A stretch of 10,258 nucleotides of DNA. It comes from Pleurotus ostreatus/Saccharomyces cerevisiae fusant (lineage: Eukaryota > Opisthokonta). The stretch covers positions 1-10,258 of the forward strand of contig JAMQCK010000746.1 of the NCBI GenBank assembly GCA_024196135.1, given 5' to 3'. The position numbers and the translations under genes were made by a program. Below, piece by piece: positions 6,453-10,258 of this stretch (positions are counted from its first letter, which is position 1; the number at the start of each line of letters is the position of its first letter). The notes below the pieces were generated by a model. That model made no database searches and had not been told where the DNA came from. It saw only the letters and a list, made by a program, of their open reading frames with translations.

Positions 6453-6876
6453 TGTTTTTGTTCTTTTTCCCCGCCTTTCGCGCCTCCTTGCGCTTTTTGT
6501 GTACATTGTATAAGTAGGATACATATGACATTCGATTTCTACACGAAGCTATGTGAGAACGCGACCGGCAGCGGCGGCGACGCGCTCGTGCGCGACGCGC
6601 CGACGCGCTGACTAAGCAACGGCGGCAGCGCGCAGCGCGCAGGCGGCGCATCAGCAACCGCAGGGCACGAGGCAGCCCCGACGGCGACGGAGCGCGCGCG
6701 ACGCGCAGCGCGTGCTGCGGAAAGCCCCGACCGGCGAGCCCGGGGGGTCACCTTCCGCAAAGGGCGGTGCCCGGCGTCGTCCCGGGCAGTGGCCGGAGGG
6801 CCGTGGCTGTGCGGATAAGACATTCCTTACTTTTTCAACGATTGCGCGGACACTTGTCATGTACTTTTTAAAATGT

Positions 6877-6889
6877 CTTACCTGCACAG
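6877..6889 (+). promoter_or_regulatory. Splice-acceptor-like CTTACCTGCACAG at the E2 right end
   Basis: CTTAC resembles a fungal branch site and TGCACAG an acceptor. They lie 9 nt apart, two bases before the target duplication. Because the arms are inverted, the complement of this end reads CTGTGCAGGTAAG, an excellent donor, so each end offers a donor on one strand and an acceptor on the other. Confidence 0.35.
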
Positions 6890-6891
6890 GT

Positions 6892-6899
6892 GCCTCTTG
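6892..6899 (+). repeat. Target site duplication of E2, right copy
   Basis: Exact repeat of 3597-3604 (GCCTCTTG). The interrupted frame resumes directly after it. Confidence 0.9.
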
Positions 6900-7118
6900 A
6901 ACATCCCGGCCAACGACCTCATCTCCGCGATGCATACCAGCGCCGACCATCGCTTCGTCAGTGCGCGCATGCGCTCGCACAAGGCCGCAGCCATGCTCGT
7001 GAACGCCTGCCGTAATGGCGGACTGCCCCCTCAGCTGCGCATTTGAGCGGACTGGTCCGATCCGCGCTCGGAGGACATCGTGCAGGCCATCATGGATGAG
7101 GATGCTGAGGGTCTGTAG
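6892..7118 (+). pseudogene. 3' piece of the ORF1-like frame interrupted by E2
   Basis: Continues the frame left at 3604: NIPANDLISAMHTSADHRF, then an A/R/K-rich helix-like stretch ending MLVNACRNGGLPPQLRI. An in-frame TGA at 7044-7046 breaks it, then it reads on (ADWSDPRSEDIVQAIMDEDAE) to TAG at 7116-7118. A C-to-T change in CGA or G-to-A in TGG would explain the TGA. The downstream endonuclease ORF is in this same frame, only about 55 nt away. The piece may thus be the N-terminal part of one long polyprotein or the end of a separate ORF1. I recognise no named domain. Confidence 0.6.
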
Positions 7119-7164
7119 ACATCCGATTGTTGGCTCCTAAAGTTTCTTATACTTGTACTTGTAG
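7111..7164 (+). other. Candidate 54-nt intron joining the upstream frame to the endonuclease ORF
   Basis: The stretch starts GTCTGT, contains CTCCTAAAG (branch-like, about 24 nt from the end) and ends CTTGTAG. It is a multiple of three. Removing it deletes the TAG at 7116-7118 and joins DAE to VLSVQSIDAV in frame. The donor with C at +3 is weak; GTAGAC at 7115 is a better-looking donor but would break the frame. Translated, the stretch reads as unusually hydrophobic (LLKFLILVLV), which suits non-coding DNA. Confidence 0.35.
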
Positions 7165-7172
7165 TCCTGTCC

Positions 7173-8516
7173 GTGCAATCAATTGACGCTGTCCCCACTA
7201 CTCCGCGAGTGATTGAGCCGCATGTCCAAGACGGACAACTCCGAATCTGCTCATGGAATGTGTATGGTCATCTCCGGCACATGCTCGAGAACGAGGATGT
7301 CTGCAGCAAACTGCTTGCATTCGACATCATTCTCGTCCAAGAAACATGGTTCCGGCCTGGCGAGGAAGCGACTCTGCCTCTGCCTGCTGGATTTTCTATA
7401 TTTGCCAGAAGTCACCCGCCGTCCGCGGACCTACGGCAGCCCAGTGGCGGCGTTGCGGTCATCGTCAGGGACTCTGTCCCGATCCGTGTCCGTGACTCGT
7501 GGCCAAACATCGACAGTCTCGTCCTCAACGTCGAGGACTTATGCATTGCCTGCGTCTACGCTCTCCCAGCCGCATCCTCCTGGCACAAGTCCCTCGAAGT
7601 TGATCTGGAAGACAGCCTCTGCGAGCTCCTCGGCATCCTGGGGATACACGAGCGGAGCACTTCCTTCCTCCTCCTTGGCAACCTCAATGCCAGGACCGGG
7701 TCCCTGCAGAGTGCGCAGCGTGCTCTTTCCCTGCCCCGGCTGTCGAACGACACCAAACCCACCTGCTCCCAGGGCCGCCGCCTACTTCAGGCATGTGATT
7801 ACGCAAACACGGCCGTGCTTAATGGCACACATGTGGAACGCCTGTCTCCCGGTGCCTACACGTCCCATCGCTGCTTAGCGCGTGAGTCAGACAGTCAGGC
7901 TGTTGTTGCCTACGTCCTCGCCAGCGCGAGTGCCCTCCCGTGCGTTGCAGATCTGGTCGTGCGTCGCGTGGATGGGTGGTCCGATCACTCATGGGTTCAG
8001 ATTAGCGTCTCAATGGGCGCGTCCTTCGTTACGCCTCGCCGTTGCCCCATGCGGCCGATCCCCCAGAAGCGACTCACGAAGAGAGATAGAGAGCAACCAC
8101 TCCCTCTCCCAACCGACCCTGCCACCGCGCTGCCGAGGGACGCATCTCATCTGGATGTGCTCCTTGCCGACGTCCTGACTAGGACGGAGACAGTTGACGA
8201 TGGCATTCGAGCCCTCTACGGTCCAACCTGCGGGCCTACCCTCACTACTGTCCACGTCTGGACAGACAGCAGCTGCATCGAGAATGGAAAATCCAGTGCG
8301 CGAGCCGGGGCCGGTGTCTATTTTGGCATGAACTGCGCGCGGAACGTCGCCGCCCGTGTACCAGGCCTGCAAACCAACAACCAGGGCGAGCACCTGAGTG
8401 TTATCCTTGCGCTCCTCGCAATGGAACCTCAATCGCCCCTCGTCATCTACACGGACAGCGAGCTCGTCATTCACACGTACTGCCACTGGGCTAGACGGTT
8501 CGAACAAGAGGGATAG
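7173..8516 (+). CDS. Endonuclease/exonuclease/phosphatase domain plus first part of RNase H (broken retrotransposon ORF)
   Basis: 447 codons. Endonuclease motifs seen: RICSWNV with N29, IILVQETWF with E57, GGVAVIVRD (92-100), LLLGNLNAR with N170 where the family has Asp (GD-N), VVAYVLAS where IDY is usual, and WSDHS with the SDH at 270-272. N29, E57 and SDH are intact, while two metal or catalytic acids are not. After a linker, RNase H begins at VHVWTDSS (D365), continues AGAGVYFG, NNQGEHLS (E406) and VIYTDSE (D428), and stops at W439...FEQEG-TAG. The frame resumes without shift after the TAG, so one G-to-A change (TGG to TAG) is the likely cause. The true N-terminus is uncertain. Confidence 0.85.
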   Translation: MQSIDAVPTTPRVIEPHVQDGQLRICSWNVYGHLRHMLENEDVCSKLLAFDIILVQETWFRPGEEATLPLPAGFSIFARSHPPSADLRQPSGGVAVIVRDSVPIRVRDSWPNIDSLVLNVEDLCIACVYALPAASSWHKSLEVDLEDSLCELLGILGIHERSTSFLLLGNLNARTGSLQSAQRALSLPRLSNDTKPTCSQGRRLLQACDYANTAVLNGTHVERLSPGAYTSHRCLARESDSQAVVAYVLASASALPCVADLVVRRVDGWSDHSWVQISVSMGASFVTPRRCPMRPIPQKRLTKRDREQPLPLPTDPATALPRDASHLDVLLADVLTRTETVDDGIRALYGPTCGPTLTTVHVWTDSSCIENGKSSARAGAGVYFGMNCARNVAARVPGLQTNNQGEHLSVILALLAMEPQSPLVIYTDSELVIHTYCHWARRFEQEG

Positions 8517-9358
8517 TCCTGCTCTAACAGTGACCTCGTGCAATATGGTGTTGCCCTATTGCGCGACCGTCCTGCACCTACAACCTTTCGCTGGGTCAAA
8601 GGTCACTTGGGCAACGCCGGCAATGAGCACGCTGACCTTCTCGCCAAACGCGGGGCGGCACTCGACCACACCACGGCTCTCCCGCCCCTCCCTATATGGA
8701 CGTTACCGGACCTCCCACCCACATTGGAGCATAAAGTGACCACTTCCCTCCCGCCCGTGCCTGCGTCGCACTCCCCCGCATGGATACATCACCCTGTTCT
8801 CCTTGTTGGGGTGGACAGTCACAGGGGTCACGCAAGAGCTCGCATGGCACGAGCGGAGGCGCTCAACCGGCTCTTCAAGGCCGCTGACCGCAGTGAGAAG
8901 GCGCTTTGGGACGCCATCCGCGATATCACAGATGAGAAACCCAGAGAATCAAAGGTCTCCATCAACAACCTCCGGGACAAATTCAGCCATCGTCTCCGCC
9001 GCGCCCCGCGAGATGTGCGGGATGTCATTGCCGCCGCCCGCTTGCAGCGCACTATCGACAACTACAATGCACTGCCAGACAGAACCACCAACTGCACTGC
9101 AGACGCTATCTTCTCCTCGCCCGTGACGCTTGACGAGATTGCGGCGGCAAAGAAGTGCGCGCGGGAGCACGGTGCCTCATCGGCTGTTGGGTTCAACAGA
9201 CAATCTTATGCCACGTTCCTCCAGATACCCAACGACGCGCTCCAGGAGCTCGCCACCTCCTGCTTCGACACATGCGATGCGCCTGGTGTTTGGCTCATCA
9301 CCAAGCTGGTGGCCATCCTCAAGCGAGGCAAGAGCGCTCTTGCAGCATCCAGCTACAG
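8517..9358 (+). CDS. RNase H C-terminal part and RT fingers region (after in-frame stop)
   Basis: Same frame as the preceding segment. It opens with NSDLVQYGVALLRDRPAP, then FRWVKGHLGNAGNEHADLLAK, the RNase H C-terminal signature (KGH and the last Asp). A proline-rich then basic linker follows. The RT begins around VTLDEIAAAKK, then SSAVGFNRQSYATF, then LITKLVAILKRGKSALAASSYR, which are the fingers motifs 0-2 of LINE-type reverse transcriptases. At 9358 the frame meets a GTGTGT donor; reading through instead gives unrelated residues and a stop at 9408-9410. A GTG at 8538 could be read as a start but is clearly internal to RNase H. Confidence 0.85.
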
Positions 9359-9410
9359 GTGTGTCCCCACAGTCTGCCCAACGTCGCACACGGGCCTGAC
9401 TGACATCTAG
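9359..9410 (+). other. 52-nt spliceosomal intron inside the RT domain
   Basis: GTGTGT donor at 9359, CTGACTGAC branch region at 9395-9403, ATCTAG acceptor ending 9410. Splicing joins AG to A (Arg) and gives SYR-LIGLESCILKMLTL, the expected continuous RT motif 2 to 3, while the unspliced frame is off by one and stops at once. 52 nt is a typical basidiomycete intron size. Both the restored frame and the restored domain support it. It is odd in a retroelement, whose RNA intermediate should lose introns. Confidence 0.85.
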
Positions 9411-10107
9411 ATTGATTGGCCTCGAATCCTGCATCCTAAAGATGCTGACGCTGATCATCGACCGTCGCGCTGTCCAGTGGATGGAGGTGAACGGTCTGCT
9501 CCCGGAGACTCAGAATGGGTTCCGCACCGGCCGCCACGCGCTCAACAACCCCTTCATTGTTTGCTGTGCTGTTGCCCGTGCCGTAGCGGACAGGAAACCC
9601 CTCTATGTTGTCTTCCCCGACCTCACCAGTGCCTTCCCCTCCACTGTCCCGGAGGTTCTATGGCTCCAGCTCTACGAGGCCGGCATGCGCGGTCCTATGT
9701 TTGACTGGATGCGGATGCTCTACAAGTCCATGCGCTACATCGTCACTAGTGACGGGAGGACCGGCAGCCGGGTATTGTCCTCCAACTCGGGCGTCCTCGC
9801 TGGCGATTCCTTCTCCCCCACGCTCTTCGACTTCTACTTTGGTGACCTGACGCTCTGCGACCGCCCCGGCGACGTCATCCTCGGTGACAGACGAGTCAAG
9901 AACATTGAGCAGGCCGACAAAAGCAACCTGTTCACACATCTCATGCCTGCGATGCAGGAGCGACTCACCGAGTTCGTGGAATATGCTGAACGCAAGGACC
10001 TCCACACGAACGTCGCCAAAACCGACGCCGTCGCCTTCAATCACCGACGGGGGCCACTCCCTCCACTGTGCATCTACGACAGAGACCTCTGCTGGAAGGT
10101 GTGTTGA
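9411..10107 (+). CDS. Reverse transcriptase palm region (3' part of the broken ORF)
   Basis: Starts LIGLESCILKMLTLIIDRR and continues LPETQNGFRTGRHALNN, then motif A VVFPDLTSAFPST (Asp codon 9619-9621), motif B GVLAGDSFSPTLF, and motif C EQADKSNLF. The metal-binding pair in motif C should be two Asp; here the second is Lys (AAA at 9919-9921), so catalysis is expected to be lost. I recall QADD as usual for related fungal copies. Then ERKDLHTNVAKTDAVAF (motif D/E) and LPPLCIYDRDLCWKV, where the frame ends at TGA 10105-10107 before the thumb. The tRNA-like unit begins 28 nt later, so the 3' end is truncated or displaced by that insertion. Confidence 0.85.
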
Positions 10108-10134
10108 CTGGTGATCAGCACCTCAGTAACTAAA

Positions 10135-10207
10135 GACCCGATAGCTCAGTGGTTAGAGCGTCACCCCCGAGAGGTGGAGGTCCTTGGTTCAAACCCAGGT
10201 CAGGTCA
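10135..10207 (+). tRNA. tRNA-like unit with anticodon position CGA; probable SINE head or tRNA pseudogene
   Basis: Folds as a 73-nt cloverleaf: acceptor stem GACCCGA/TCAGGTC with one C-A mismatch, D stem GCTC/GAGC, anticodon stem TCACC/GGTGG, five-nt variable loop, T stem CTTGG/CCAGG. Both polymerase III boxes are present: A box TAGCTCAGTGG (10142-10152) and B box GGTTCAAACCC (10186-10196). The anticodon position reads CGA (10168-10170, Ser by code), but position 33 is C instead of the near-universal T, the long variable arm of tRNA-Ser is missing and position 73 is A, so a working tRNA-Ser is unlikely. Its place next to a truncated LINE suits a tRNA-derived SINE. The tail beyond 10207 is cut by the window edge. 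Confidence 0.55.
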
Positions 10208-10258
10208 CTTTTGTATCCCAACAGGTTATGAGCCCCGAGCCTTACCTGCGCCCAAATC

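Larger units (their letters stand above)
3605..6891. mobile_element. E2: 3287-bp non-autonomous foldback-like DNA element
   Basis: The ends are CAGCTGTGCAAGTAAAG on the left and, as complement, ACCTGTGCAGGTAAG on the right, followed on both sides by CATTTTAAAAAGTACATGAC. The inverted arms of about 525 bp differ by eye at about one position in 25-30, so the insertion or last arm homogenisation is fairly recent. An 8-bp duplication GCCTCTTG flanks it. There is no transposase: interior frames are low-complexity or shadows of the arms. The plan matches E1. An 8-bp duplication is known for hAT, P and KDZ (Kyakuja/Dileera/Zisupton) transposons. The CAG start would suit hAT, and KDZ elements are common in agaricomycetes, but long arms are more typical of MULE or foldback types. 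Family therefore unresolved. Confidence 0.9.
6364..6891 (-). repeat. E2 right inverted arm
   Basis: Reverse complement partner of 3605-4128 with scattered substitutions and a few short indels (for example an extra AA near 6834). The 158-codon minus-strand frame here (6181-6657) mirrors the left-arm frame and is not called. Confidence 0.92.
7173..10107 (+). pseudogene. Degenerate non-LTR retrotransposon ORF: endonuclease - RNase H - reverse transcriptase
   Basis: The frame from 7119 onward is open. The first in-frame methionine-capable codon near the domain is GTG at 7173; an ATG start is not seen, which fits a polyprotein continuing from upstream. Domains in order are an APE-type endonuclease (residues about 23-275), RNase H (about 360-490) and a reverse transcriptase. 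The RT is split by an intron at 9359-9410 and ends at 10107 without thumb or C-terminal regions. Damage: a TAG at 8514-8516 where I expect a Trp codon, endonuclease D-to-N (170) and A at 246 where D of an IDY motif is expected, and QADK in place of a catalytic xADD. The copy should be inactive. Its usual role would be target-primed reverse transcription. Confidence 0.85.

Noticed and set aside
6117..6611. 164-codon Pro/Ser/Thr-rich plus-strand frame
   Set aside because: It runs from a pyrimidine-rich tract into the inverted arm and has no domain or conserved partner.
6181..6657. 158-codon minus-strand frame in the E2 right arm
   Set aside because: Same arm sequence read inward. The two arms yield different frame lengths because of indels, so no protein is conserved.
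8010..8543. 177-codon minus-strand frame
   Set aside because: Antisense shadow of the RNase H coding sequence, which has clear catalytic motifs on the plus strand.
10099..10126. Second intron with GTGTGT donor and CTCAG acceptor after the RT
   Set aside because: 28 nt is too short for splicing and the joined frame does not continue the RT.
10135..10207. Functional tRNA-Ser(CGA)
   Set aside because: C33, no long variable arm and A73 are against it; retained only as a tRNA-like unit.

Overview
The window is a nest of transposable elements. It most likely comes from a GC-rich filamentous fungus, and an agaricomycete basidiomycete fits best. The grounds are a 52-nt spliceosomal intron with a CTGAC branch site, GC-rich coding sequence, and a non-LTR retrotransposon whose domain order (endonuclease, then RNase H, then reverse transcriptase) I associate from memory with basidiomycete copies. 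No intact host gene is visible.

Layout. 1-395 is stop-rich and uncoded; it ends in CA exactly where the next element's arm begins, so it may be the end of an LTR. 396-3349 (probably to 3397) is element E1, about 3 kb, without coding capacity, bounded by inverted arms of about 385 bp. 3398-3604 is the 5' piece of a broken retrotransposon reading frame. 3605-6891 is element E2, 3287 bp, with about 525-bp inverted arms and a clean 8-bp target duplication GCCTCTTG (3597-3604 and 6892-6899). 6892-7118 resumes the broken frame in register. 7173-10107 is the retrotransposon's main ORF (endonuclease, RNase H, reverse transcriptase), disabled by a stop and by changed catalytic residues, and carrying an intron at 9359-9410. 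10135-10207 is a tRNA-like unit that looks like a SINE head or tRNA pseudogene.

How the parts relate. Removing E2 and one copy of its target duplication rejoins the split frame exactly, so E2 landed inside the coding sequence of the retrotransposon. E1 and E2 have different arm sequences but the same plan: GC-rich outer arm, CATATG-containing AT-rich segment, a palindrome built on GCGAAAATTTTCGC, purine-rich tracts, CATACGGCTG followed by a hairpin, an AT-richer centre, a related block of about 120 nt (2070-2191 and 5356-5478), then pyrimidine-rich tracts with further hairpins. They look like two members of one non-autonomous, foldback-like DNA transposon family. Their superfamily cannot be fixed without a transposase.

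The most interesting points are: (i) the E2 ends carry a GTAAAG donor-like and a TGCACAG acceptor-like sequence, placed so that splicing would remove almost the whole element and keep the host frame; (ii) the shared architecture and the hairpins of E1 and E2; (iii) a frame-preserving intron inside the reverse transcriptase of a retroelement with RNase H ahead of RT.
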